From: Saprospiraceae bacterium
GTDB lineage: Bacteria; Bacteroidota; Bacteroidia; Chitinophagales; Saprospiraceae
Reading direction: 5' to 3'
Length of the DNA: 64,000 bases
NCBI GenBank assembly: GCA_016715245.1
Contig: JADKAS010000011.1
Location: forward strand, 37,501-101,500
Shown in pieces: positions 36,511 to 44,842 of this stretch (within the stretch, counting starts at the first letter, position 1; every line of letters starts with the position of its first letter). The position numbers and the translations under genes were made by a program. The notes under the pieces are model-generated. The model was given only the letters and a program-made list of their open reading frames with translations, was not told where the DNA came from and searched no databases.

Positions 36511-38118
36511 TTATACCAAAGGAATTCTTTGAGGTGCTTCCACCCATATTTTTTCTGTAAAATAAATACCTGTCAAAACAGCCACTGCCGGTATAAAGGC
36601 ATTTATATCAACAAAAAGCAAAACAAACGGAATTACATTTCCAACAAGGATGACTAACATCCAGAAGGTGGTTTTGTAACGTCCGTGTAAAATCATTTCC
36701 ACTGTCTTTTTGGCATCGTGAGTAGGATGCGTCATGGTCATTTCCAACAGGATGGTAAAAAGATTGACAACGATCCCAACCATTAGCGTAAGCGATAAAA
36801 ACGGCATCCAGTTTTCTTCCACCAATCCGCTCAATCCAAGTAATATATAGGCTGAAGCCCCTGCCATCATGGAATGAACGCCCATGTGGATGGCCAGAGC
36901 CGGGCTTTGCCAAAAGTCTCTTCCTTTCGCCTGCGCAAATAAAAATGCGGTGTATAAGGCCACTACCACAGCAACAATACCGGTCAATACCAAAAGTGCG
37001 GGTTTTATCATGTCCCACTCAAAAAATTCAACCGCCGCCAGGACAGTCAACAATCCGCCATAAACGGTGATGCTGTAACCTCCTTTCACCAGCCAGGATG
37101 ACCAGTGTGGGCGCAGAATGACATACACAAACCGTGTTGGCTGGTCGAGGTCCATCACCAATAAAAGTCCTGTCAATGTCAGAAATAAAAGTCCCAGCCC
37201 GACTGAATACCATACGACATTACCTGCAAATGCGGTTTCTCCCATGATCCATCCCAGGAAAGGAACAAGAAAAGCACCCGCAGAAATGGCTTTAGTCCAT
37301 ACATAAGCCGGAACTTCCCACCCCCAGAGCAGTCCTTTATTGGGTGTGTTATATACTTGTTTGGCCGTGTCCATGACTACTTCCACCGTTTTGGGTGAGG
37401 TGATTTTTTTACCGCCATTTTCGTAACCTCCGTTAAGGCGTACCAATTCTGTAATCACATCTTCATTCGAAAAAGCCAGTTTTTCAGCTTCTTTGGCAAA
37501 ATGTCCCACACCTCTCGCCTGATGTCCCCACAAGGTTTCAGGAGTGCGTTCGGTTGCTGTAGGAATAAGGGAATAATCATCTGCATCGATGTAAAATAAA
37601 TTGGGCCTGGTGGATTTTTCCGGCTTCCTTACTTTCGTTTGTTGCCTTGAAAGCAGCATTGAAATTTCAGAATCCGGATCTTCCATGTCACCGGAAATAA
37701 TGGCGTGTTCCGGGCAGACATTTACACAGGCAGGTTCAAGGCCAACGTCAATCCTGTGTGCACAATAATTACATTTGGCTGCCGTATGTGTTTCGGGATC
37801 GATATACAGTGCATCGTAAGGACAAGCCTGCATACAGGACTTGCAACCTATACACCTGTCTTTGTCAAAATCAACGATACCGTCCTTTCGGAAATGCAAG
37901 GCCTCCGTAGGGCAAATTTCCACACAAGGTGCATCTGTACAATGATTACATCGCATAACGGAAAACAACCGCCGGGTGTTGGGAAATTCTCCTTTTTCCA
38001 CTTGTTTTACCCAGGTGCGGTTTACACCGATAGGAACTTCATGTTCTGATTTGCATGCTGTTGTACAAGCGTGACAGCCTATACATTTTCTGTTGTCTAT
38101 TATAAAACCATACTTCAT
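36511..38118 (-). CDS. Fused FeS electron-transfer and NrfD-type membrane subunit (SoeB-SoeC-like)
   Basis: 535 aa. The first 240 residues are a four-cluster ferredoxin: CIGCHACTTACKSEH, CNHCTDAPCVEICP, CIGCKSCMQACP and CNYCAHRIDVGLEPACVNVCP (split here only by description). From about 265 to 525 come eight membrane segments of the NrfD/SoeC type (for example GLGLLFLTLTGLLLVM, ALLVLTGIVAVVVALYTAFL). SoeB and SoeC are separate in purple sulfur bacteria; here they form one polypeptide whose length equals their sum. It would pass electrons from SoeA to the quinone pool. The gene lies between sulP and soeA. Confidence 0.88.
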   Translation of the reverse strand: MKYGFIIDNRKCIGCHACTTACKSEHEVPIGVNRTWVKQVEKGEFPNTRRLFSVMRCNHCTDAPCVEICPTEALHFRKDGIVDFDKDRCIGCKSCMQACPYDALYIDPETHTAAKCNYCAHRIDVGLEPACVNVCPEHAIISGDMEDPDSEISMLLSRQQTKVRKPEKSTRPNLFYIDADDYSLIPTATERTPETLWGHQARGVGHFAKEAEKLAFSNEDVITELVRLNGGYENGGKKITSPKTVEVVMDTAKQVYNTPNKGLLWGWEVPAYVWTKAISAGAFLVPFLGWIMGETAFAGNVVWYSVGLGLLFLTLTGLLLVMDLDQPTRFVYVILRPHWSSWLVKGGYSITVYGGLLTVLAAVEFFEWDMIKPALLVLTGIVAVVVALYTAFLFAQAKGRDFWQSPALAIHMGVHSMMAGASAYILLGLSGLVEENWMPFLSLTLMVGIVVNLFTILLEMTMTHPTHDAKKTVEMILHGRYKTTFWMLVILVGNVIPFVLLFVDINAFIPAVAVLTGIYFTEKIWVEAPQRIPLV

Positions 38119-38137
38119 AAGACTTATTTTTGTTGGT

Positions 38138-39865
38138 TTATTCAGATTTTATATTGGTTTGTAAAACATATTCCGTAAAATCTTTGAATTCTGAACCCAG
38201 AATATAACTTACCGCATCGTGGGTATTCAGAAAATAATATTGTGTACTCTGCTCGTGTATGAGACCGTTTCTCTCTAAAACATCCCGAACCATTCCTTTT
38301 ACATTCACCATATAAAGTTCAATACCTCTTGATTTAAGATCATTGTTCATATCAATAAGCATGTCAACCGCTGTGGCATCAAGTCCGTTTATAGCGCTTG
38401 CTTCAAGAATGACGTGTTTGATTGAAGGTCTTTGCCGTATTCGTGTTTCTATAAATTCAAGTAACGTATGAGCATTGGCAAAAAACAGTTGTGCGTCAAA
38501 CCTCACAATAAGAATAGATTCATATGTCTCCAGATTCTGAAACCGCTCTATATTTCTGAAGATACGTGTTGTCGGAATTCTACCCAGTTCTGCAATGTGG
38601 GGATAAGAAGCACCATGAATCAACAAGCCTAAGGATATCAGCACTCCAGTCGTAATACCAGCTTCAATATCAATAAATAAGGTTGCAAAACCGGTTGCCA
38701 TAAAAACGATAAAATCTTTACGACTGTTATTCCAGAGTTTTTTGGCAAGCCGGATATTGACCAGTTTGGCGACGGCATAAATGATGATGGCCGCAAGAAC
38801 GGTATAAGGCAGATAGTATAATCCTGAGGTAAAAAATAAAAGTACAATCAGTAATACCAAAGCACTTATGAAAGATGAAACGCCTGTTTTGGCGCCTGAA
38901 TCATTGTTGAGGGCTGACCTGGTAAAACTACCTGCCACCGGCATACCCCTGAAAAAAGAAGTGGCAAGATTGGAAGCGCCGAGAGCTATAAGTTCCTGGT
39001 TGGGAATTACCTGATAATCCTTATGTTTCATTTGTATTGTCTTGGCACTGGCAATAGATTCCATAAAACTGACAAATGCCAGGGTAAGTGCCAGAGGAAG
39101 CAATGTCAACATATCAGATTTATTGATGTCCGGCATTTCAAACGGGGGCAGTCCTGAAGGAACTTCCATAAGAATTTTTACTCCTGATTCATGTAAATGA
39201 AAAAAATATACCAGAAGGATGCTTACAATGATGGTGAGCAGGCCGCTTGGAATTTTGTTACTGATTTTTCTGGCACCAAACAAAAGCACCAATGAAAAAA
39301 TTCCTAGTCCAAATGTCAATAAGTGGGTATCGTTTATATTTCTGAAAATATTTATGATGATTTCATGTACTTTTTCTCCTTCAACAGTAATACCGAGAAG
39401 GTGTTTCAACTGACTGAAAGCAATAATGATAGCCGCTGCAGAAGAAAAGCCCGAAATAACAGGATTGGATATAAAATTAACCAAAAAACCAAGCCGGAAA
39501 AAACCCATGGACAATTGAAGTAATCCAACCATCATGGCCAGCAATACAGCAAGCGCAATGTATTCATTAGTTCCGGCTACTGCGAGGCCGGCCAGACCAT
39601 TGGCAAGAATCAGAGAATCCATAGCTACAGGACCAATGGAAAGTTGTCTGGATGTACCCAGAATCGTATAAACAGTCAGAGTCACCATTCCGGCGTACAA
39701 GCCGTAAATAGGCGGTAATCCGGCAAGGAGTGCATATGCCATTCCCTGAGGTATTAACATAATGCCAATGGTTATACCTGCAAAAAAATCTTTGCTGAGG
39801 TTTTCCTTTTTATACTCGGGAAGCCAGCTAAGAACAGGTAAAAATTTTTGCATCAGTGAATACAT
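38138..39865 (-). CDS. SulP-family anion permease with STAS domain
   Basis: 575 aa. SLC26/SulP transport core with about 12 membrane segments, starting with the signature GITIGIMLIPQGMAYALLAG and PPIYGLYAGM; C-terminal STAS domain (about 440-555; HVILEASAINGLDATAVDML). The family carries sulfate, bicarbonate or other anions. As the first gene of the unit sulP-soeBC-soeA it most likely moves sulfate, the product of sulfite oxidation, though direction is not evident from sequence. It lies 19 bp before the FeS/NrfD gene. Confidence 0.92.
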   Translation of the reverse strand: MYSLMQKFLPVLSWLPEYKKENLSKDFFAGITIGIMLIPQGMAYALLAGLPPIYGLYAGMVTLTVYTILGTSRQLSIGPVAMDSLILANGLAGLAVAGTNEYIALAVLLAMMVGLLQLSMGFFRLGFLVNFISNPVISGFSSAAAIIIAFSQLKHLLGITVEGEKVHEIIINIFRNINDTHLLTFGLGIFSLVLLFGARKISNKIPSGLLTIIVSILLVYFFHLHESGVKILMEVPSGLPPFEMPDINKSDMLTLLPLALTLAFVSFMESIASAKTIQMKHKDYQVIPNQELIALGASNLATSFFRGMPVAGSFTRSALNNDSGAKTGVSSFISALVLLIVLLFFTSGLYYLPYTVLAAIIIYAVAKLVNIRLAKKLWNNSRKDFIVFMATGFATLFIDIEAGITTGVLISLGLLIHGASYPHIAELGRIPTTRIFRNIERFQNLETYESILIVRFDAQLFFANAHTLLEFIETRIRQRPSIKHVILEASAINGLDATAVDMLIDMNNDLKSRGIELYMVNVKGMVRDVLERNGLIHEQSTQYYFLNTHDAVSYILGSEFKDFTEYVLQTNIKSE

Positions 39866-40048
39866 AAGGAATTTTCTAAATCATTATATTATAACTTTTT
39901 ACACTTACCTGAAAATTATTTCTTCCCGGAATACTCATTAAATAAGGGGCTTTTCGGAGGAGAAACAAATACCATCTTAATGATTGAAAATATTTTATAT
40001 TAATCTGATTTTGTTTTGAAAGAATACATCAATACACTTTAAGATTCT

Positions 40049-40093
40049 CAAAAGTAACTAAACATTTCCGACTTTAATGTAACATCTGTTACA
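40049..40093 (-). promoter_or_regulatory. sulP-soe promoter with Crp/Fnr-like inverted repeat
   Basis: On the minus strand a -7 box TACTTTTG lies at 40056-40049. Upstream, 21 bp away, is the inverted repeat TGTAACATCTGTTACA at 40078-40093 (6-bp arms, 4-bp centre). The site centre would sit near -41 from the start of transcription, the position used by Crp-type activators. The leader is about 180 bp. Confidence 0.6.
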
Positions 40094-40123
40094 ATTCATT
40101 GTAAGATATATCCAAATAAAAAA

Positions 40124-40150
40124 GCATGCATGAAAAATTTCCATGCATGC
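40124..40150. terminator. Hairpin after the persulfide dioxygenase gene
   Basis: GCATGCATG / CATGCATGC form a perfect 9-bp stem with a 9-base loop, 24 bp beyond the stop of the gene at 40174, followed on its transcribed strand by TTTTTTATTTGG. A typical intrinsic terminator. Confidence 0.65.
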
Positions 40151-40173
40151 ATATCATACTAATAACTCTTTTC

Positions 40174-41583
40174 CTATAACATGGTTGTCGGACAAACGTA
40201 ATCAGTCATTTCAAATGAACCTACCTTTTTCATTTCAGTAAATCCTCCGGCTACATCAACCAGGTTTCTGTAGCCTCTTGCCTGCAAAATAGAAATAAAG
40301 ACAAGAGAACGATAGCCTGTAGCACAATGTACATATTTTTTGAGGTCGCCCAAAATAAGTTTCATGCTTTCATTGATATAATCCAGAGGCGCATTGACAG
40401 CATTTTTTACATGTTCACTTCTGAATTCACTGGCTTTCCTGACATCCACAATTTCAACATTTTTCATGTTGGCAAGTGTACCGGCATCGACAGACTCAAC
40501 CACGTCATATTCTTTTCCTGCATTTTTCCAGGCAGCAAAACCACCTTTGAGATAACCTATAGCATTGTCGTATCCTACTCTTGCAAGACGGGTAATAATT
40601 TCTTCAAGTCTGTTTTCGTCAGCCACAATCAATATTTCCTGTTTCACATCAGGTACAAGTGTGCCTACCCAGGTAGCAAAATTGCCGTCAATTCCAATGT
40701 AAATGGATTGTGGAACGTACCCTTTTATAAAGTCTTCTTTAGACCTTGTATCAATGATGATAGCATTTGTTTCATTGGCAACCGTTTCAAATTCTTCCAC
40801 ATTCAAAGGTTTTGTTCCCTTTTTCATGACATCATCCAAAGACTCATACCCTTTAATGTTGATCATTACATTCTGAGGGAAATAACTTGGAGGTGGCATT
40901 AACCCATCGAGTACTTTTTCCACAAATTCATTTTCCGACATCGGTTGTAGTGCGTAATTGGTTTTTTTCTGATTCCCCAATGTATCAAATGTGTCTTTAC
41001 TCATATTTTTACCACAGGCAGAACCCTGTCCATGAGCAGGATAAACGATTATTTCATCCGCCAAAGGCATGATTTTTTCTGTGAGTGATTTGTAAAGATG
41101 CCTTGCCAGTTTATCTTGTGTAAGATCTGCAATTACTTTTTGTGCAAGGTCAGGGCGACCAACATCACCGATAAATAAAGTATCTCCGGTGAATAAAGCT
41201 ATCTCTTTACCATTTTCATCTCTCAATAAAAAGCAGGTACTTTCCATGGTGTGGCCCGGAGTGTGTACCACTTCAAGTGTAATATTTCCAACTTTAAATT
41301 TTTCACCATCTTTACCAACGATTTTTTCAAAACCTGTAGGCATTTCTGTTGGACCGTAAACAATTTTTCCGCCTGTTTTTTCAGCCAGATCCACGTGACC
41401 TGAAACAAAATCAGCATGAAAATGAGTTTCAAAAATGTATTTTACCTTAGCGTTGTCTCTTTCGGCTCTTTCGATATAAGGTGTTGACTCTCTCAGAGGG
41501 TCAATAAAGGCACATTCTCCATTTGATTCAATATAATATGCAGCTTCTGCAAGACAACCGGTGTATATTTGTTCTATCTTCAT
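40174..41583 (-). CDS. MBL-fold persulfide dioxygenase fused to two rhodanese domains
   Basis: 469 aa. The metallo-beta-lactamase domain (1-250) has the ETHE1-like metal motif THFHADFVSGH, then HTPGHTMES and FTGDTLFIGDVGRPDL. Two rhodanese domains follow (about 270-365 and 375-465). The second keeps the active-site cysteine (YVHCATGYRS); the first has lost it (ILIVADENR). ETHE1-type enzymes oxidise glutathione or other persulfides to sulfite, and the rhodanese part handles sulfane sulfur. The sulfite would feed the SoeA complex encoded next door. It has its own promoter, matching that of the sulP-soe unit. Confidence 0.93.
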   Translation of the reverse strand: MKIEQIYTGCLAEAAYYIESNGECAFIDPLRESTPYIERAERDNAKVKYIFETHFHADFVSGHVDLAEKTGGKIVYGPTEMPTGFEKIVGKDGEKFKVGNITLEVVHTPGHTMESTCFLLRDENGKEIALFTGDTLFIGDVGRPDLAQKVIADLTQDKLARHLYKSLTEKIMPLADEIIVYPAHGQGSACGKNMSKDTFDTLGNQKKTNYALQPMSENEFVEKVLDGLMPPPSYFPQNVMINIKGYESLDDVMKKGTKPLNVEEFETVANETNAIIIDTRSKEDFIKGYVPQSIYIGIDGNFATWVGTLVPDVKQEILIVADENRLEEIITRLARVGYDNAIGYLKGGFAAWKNAGKEYDVVESVDAGTLANMKNVEIVDVRKASEFRSEHVKNAVNAPLDYINESMKLILGDLKKYVHCATGYRSLVFISILQARGYRNLVDVAGGFTEMKKVGSFEMTDYVCPTTML

Positions 41584-41617
41584 GAATATAAATTTTTAAT
41601 GTGAAATAATAATACTA

Positions 41618-41662
41618 CAAAATTAAAGTGTTATTATTTTTGCTTTTGTAACTAAGGTCACT
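41618..41662 (-). promoter_or_regulatory. Promoter of the persulfide dioxygenase gene with Crp/Fnr-like site
   Basis: Minus-strand -7 box TAATTTTG at 41625-41618, and 21 bp upstream TGTAACTAAGGTCACT (41647-41662, plus-strand reading), which matches TGTAAC-N4-GTTACA with two changes. Box, site and 21-bp interval are the same as at the sulP-soe promoter. Confidence 0.55.
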
Positions 41663-41797
41663 TTCGAAAAAACATCATGCTTTTTTAAGCATTTTTCCTA
41701 TGAAATATGACGAAGATCATTCTTTTAAAAAACATTATTCTGAAGAATTATGTAAAGCGCGCTAACTTAATTTCAGGTATAGCCGTTTTATCAAAAA

Positions 41798-42493
41798 ATG
41801 AATATATTGGTAATCAGGGTAGTTTTTTTTATTTTCATAACATGGTTGATTTCATGTGCCAGACCTTGTCCGAAGGATATTCAGGTTGATGAAGTTTTTT
41901 TCCAAAAGTCAACTTCAGATTTATTACCTCAGGGCAGTGTAACTACCCCTATTGTCTTTGAAAATGCCACAGGCGATAATCTTATTTTAAAAAATCAAAG
42001 TTCCGTCTGGCCATCCCATTATCAGATTGATGTTGCGACATTATGTGAAAGAGGAGATTTCCTCGACAAAACAGTTCAGACAGAATATATAAAAGCACCG
42101 GGATATAATATGTCCTATGTAAGTGATGACCATCAAATCAATCTGAATATGTCGTTTTATATTTATAACGCTTCATCTGTACAGGCTTTAAAAGATACTG
42201 TACTATACGAAGAATGTTCTGTCTGGGGTCAAAAATCCGGAGAACCGGTCTATACAGGCGGGTTGAGTGTGATAACAAGTACACGCGGAAATGATGAAAA
42301 AATTCCTCTGCACATTTTAAACAATCAGAATGTCCGGTTTATACCGGATACTCTGATCAATGGTAAAGTATTGCAGAATGTTTTTACAAACTATCTGATC
42401 CAAAATAAAAATATGTCCGTGTTTTACACGGTGAAAAACGGTATAGAAGGATTTGCTTTTAGCAACGGAGAAACATGGCTTAGGAAAAACTGA
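41798..42493 (+). CDS. Lipoprotein of unknown function
   Basis: 231 aa. Signal peptide with lipobox FITWLISC (Cys at about 20). The mature part is beta-rich with four more cysteines and no recognised domain. It is convergent with the His-rich lipoprotein, whose stop lies 4 bp away, leaving no room for a terminator between them. Confidence 0.75.
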   Translation: MNILVIRVVFFIFITWLISCARPCPKDIQVDEVFFQKSTSDLLPQGSVTTPIVFENATGDNLILKNQSSVWPSHYQIDVATLCERGDFLDKTVQTEYIKAPGYNMSYVSDDHQINLNMSFYIYNASSVQALKDTVLYEECSVWGQKSGEPVYTGGLSVITSTRGNDEKIPLHILNNQNVRFIPDTLINGKVLQNVFTNYLIQNKNMSVFYTVKNGIEGFAFSNGETWLRKN

Positions 42494-42497
42494 AAAC

Positions 42498-43007
42498 TTA
42501 TTTTGTCCTGGTTGATTTATATTTATCCAATTCAGCCTTTATTTTCAGCAATTCTTTTTTCCAATCCGTCTGAATAAGTTTTATCTCTTCCGGTGTAAGG
42601 GTTGCCGCTATTTCTGCGTTGGTACTTTTTAGGTGACCATGATTTTCGTGATCGTGTCCTTCATGATCGTGTCCTTCATGATTTTCTTCCCTGGAAGCTG
42701 ATGTGTCTTTTTTGTTTTTTTTGGGGTCATGTCCATCGTGATCGTGATCATGTTGCATTCCCGGAACCGGAATCATTTGTTTTTTCCACTGCATAATATC
42801 TATCGTCAATTTTCCCAGAACTGATAAATTTTCAGGAGTTGGATCGGAACTCATCATTTCACCAATTTCTTTTTCTATATCCATTCCCATATGAATGGCT
42901 TCATCCTGAATAACAAGGGCTTCACCAAGTGTAGGATCATTTCCTTTCTTGCATCCTGTACTAAAAAATAAAAACAGTATAATTCCTGCAAACGTCAATT
43001 TTGTCAT
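42498..43007 (-). CDS. His-rich lipoprotein, probable metal binder
   Basis: 169 aa. Signal peptide and lipobox LFLFFSTGC (Cys about 19). A His/Asp-rich central stretch (about 84-130) contains HDHDHDGHD and HEGHDHEGHDHENHGH, likely to bind Zn, Ni or Cu at the cell surface or in the periplasm. The flanks are helical (LTPEEIKLIQTDWKKELLKI). The stretch HEGHDHEGHDH is a short internal repeat, visible in DNA at about 42640-42685. No transporter gene is adjacent, so the metal is not indicated. Confidence 0.75.
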   Translation of the reverse strand: MTKLTFAGIILFLFFSTGCKKGNDPTLGEALVIQDEAIHMGMDIEKEIGEMMSSDPTPENLSVLGKLTIDIMQWKKQMIPVPGMQHDHDHDGHDPKKNKKDTSASREENHEGHDHEGHDHENHGHLKSTNAEIAATLTPEEIKLIQTDWKKELLKIKAELDKYKSTRTK

Positions 43008-43039
43008 TTTATGTTGTTTTGTCGGGTAAAAATAATCAT

Positions 43040-43068
43040 TTGTACATGAAGGGGAACTATTATCTTTG
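43040..43068 (+). promoter_or_regulatory. Bacteroidota-type promoter before the SPFH gene
   Basis: TTG at 43040-43042 and TATCTTTG at 43061-43068 are separated by 18 bp, matching the -33/-7 consensus spacing. The ATG follows 47 bp later. Confidence 0.55.
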
Positions 43069-43115
43069 TTTTTTGATTAAGATTAAAAGTTTATTAACAA
43101 AATAAAAAACCATCT

Positions 43116-44039
43116 ATGTTTGTACTGATTCCTTTTTTTATTGTTTTTCTTATTATTGTTCTCAATGGTTTGTTTACTGTCAAACAACAAACCGTAGCCG
43201 TTATAGAAAGGTTGGGAAAATTTCAATCTATCAAAGGCCCTGGTCTTCACCTTAAAATCCCGATTCTCGATTCAATCGCCGGCAGACTAAATCTCAAGAT
43301 ACAACAGCTCGATGTTATTGTTGAAACCAAAACTGAAGACAACGTTTTCACAAAGCTAAAAGTATCCGTACAGTTTATGATTCTGAAAGAAGCTACGTAT
43401 GAGGCATTTTACAAATTGCAAAGTCCGTACGACCAGATTACTTCGTATGTCTTTGATACCGTAAGAGCCGAAGTACCGAAAATGATTCTTGATGATGTAT
43501 TTGTCAAAAAAGACGATATCGCTATTGCAATCAAACGTGAACTTGAAGAAGCCATGCAAACTTATGGATACGGAATTGTCAAGGCATTGGTTACTGACAT
43601 CGATCCTGATATTGCTGTCAAAAATGCCATGAACCGAATCAATGCTTCCGAAAGAGAAAAAAAGGCTGCGGAATACGAAGGAGAAGCGGAAAGAATAAGA
43701 ATTGTTGCCAAAGCAAGAGCTGAAGCCGAAAGCAAAAGACTTCAGGGTCAGGGTATTGCAGATCAGAGAAGAGAAATAGCCAAAGGTCTGGAAGAATCTG
43801 TCGGAATGCTTCACCATGTAGGTATTACAAGTCAGGAAGCTTCCTCACTTTTGGTAATCACGCAACATTATGACACCTTACATTCTCTTGCAGAACACAC
43901 CAATTCCAATCTGATTTTATTACCCAACGTTCCAAACGCAGCATCCGATATGTTAACCAATATGGTGACATCTTTTAATGCAGCGCAGAGTCTGGGAACT
44001 CCGATAACTGCTCCAAAAGAAAAACCAAAAAAATCATAG
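43116..44039 (+). CDS. SPFH/Band 7 (stomatin-like, slipin) membrane protein
   Basis: 307 aa. N-terminal membrane hairpin (FVLIPFFIVFLIIVLNGLF), Band 7 domain (about 20-190: VAVIERLGKFQSIKGPGLHL) and a coiled coil rich in Ala/Glu/Arg (REKKAAEYEGEAERIRIVAK), ending in a Pro/Lys tail. Proteins of this group form oligomeric scaffolds at the inner membrane. A NfeD partner, usual for paraslipins, is not next to it. It has its own promoter and a strong terminator. Confidence 0.93.
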   Translation: MFVLIPFFIVFLIIVLNGLFTVKQQTVAVIERLGKFQSIKGPGLHLKIPILDSIAGRLNLKIQQLDVIVETKTEDNVFTKLKVSVQFMILKEATYEAFYKLQSPYDQITSYVFDTVRAEVPKMILDDVFVKKDDIAIAIKRELEEAMQTYGYGIVKALVTDIDPDIAVKNAMNRINASEREKKAAEYEGEAERIRIVAKARAEAESKRLQGQGIADQRREIAKGLEESVGMLHHVGITSQEASSLLVITQHYDTLHSLAEHTNSNLILLPNVPNAASDMLTNMVTSFNAAQSLGTPITAPKEKPKKS

Positions 44040-44048
44040 GCAACTAAA

Positions 44049-44080
44049 AATAAGTGGTTGAAAATATTCAACCACTTATT
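44049..44080. terminator. Strong bidirectional terminator
   Basis: AATAAGTGGTTGAA / TTCAACCACTTATT, a perfect 14-bp stem with a 4-base loop, lies between the convergent SPFH and methyltransferase genes (10 and 5 bp from their ends). Confidence 0.8.
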
Positions 44081-44084
44081 AAAC

Positions 44085-44762
44085 TTATGGCTTTCGGGCC
44101 TTGACTATATATTGATAGTCGAGTGAAGTATCATCAGAAACAATATTTTTAAAGCCACTTTTTTCAAGTTTATCTTCCATAATATCAAGGTAAATACGTT
44201 CATTTCTGGGAGGTGCAGAAATGCTTAGTCTTTTCATTTTAAAATCTACAATCAAAATTTCTCCACCCTTCTTTAAACCTTTTAACAGAGTTTTCAAATA
44301 ATCATCAAGTGCGGGTATATATGCAATAGTATTGATGATGACAATGACATCAACTTCATTTTCAGACAATGATGGATTGTTTGGCAGTGCAAGTCTCGTT
44401 TCAACCCGCTGTCTAAAAGGTTCGGGCAATCTGGCAGTATATTGTCCAATAGTGTCCAACACGTCTTTATCAATATCAATAGCTATCACTTTTTTTGCTC
44501 TCATCGCCAGTCTGAATGAAAAATACCCTGTTCCCGCACCAATGTCTGCCACAACCTTATTTTCCAGATTTCCTAATGTATTAAGTACCAGGTCAGGTTT
44601 TTGCCACACGGTTCTTCCTATATTATCAGACAAAGTATCAACATTCAGAACGGAATTTACTTTTTCCTCAGGTTGTTCTGTGACGGTCACCTGTTTGTTT
44701 TTGCCTTCTTTGCACCCTGACGATAAGGCAACCATTATTATTGCAACACAGAATTTCAACAT
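44085..44762 (-). CDS. Class I SAM-dependent methyltransferase with a lipoprotein signal
   Basis: 225 aa from the ATG at 44762; a 13-residue upstream reading would spoil the signal. The N-terminus FCVAIIMVALSSGCKEG is a clear lipoprotein signal. The remainder is a Rossmann methyltransferase: motif I VVADIGAGTGYFSFRLA, acidic motif II VIAIDIDKD, and KGGEILIVDFKMKR. Exported methyltransferases are puzzling because SAM is cytoplasmic; such lipoprotein forms recur in Bacteroidota. The substrate is unknown. Confidence 0.85.
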   Translation of the reverse strand: MLKFCVAIIMVALSSGCKEGKNKQVTVTEQPEEKVNSVLNVDTLSDNIGRTVWQKPDLVLNTLGNLENKVVADIGAGTGYFSFRLAMRAKKVIAIDIDKDVLDTIGQYTARLPEPFRQRVETRLALPNNPSLSENEVDVIVIINTIAYIPALDDYLKTLLKGLKKGGEILIVDFKMKRLSISAPPRNERIYLDIMEDKLEKSGFKNIVSDDTSLDYQYIVKARKP

Positions 44763-44842
44763 AAATATAGAAAAATGTATCCTGAAATAAGGTACAACCA
44801 TAAATTGTTTTTAAGGAATGAAATACATATCAAAGCACGAAT

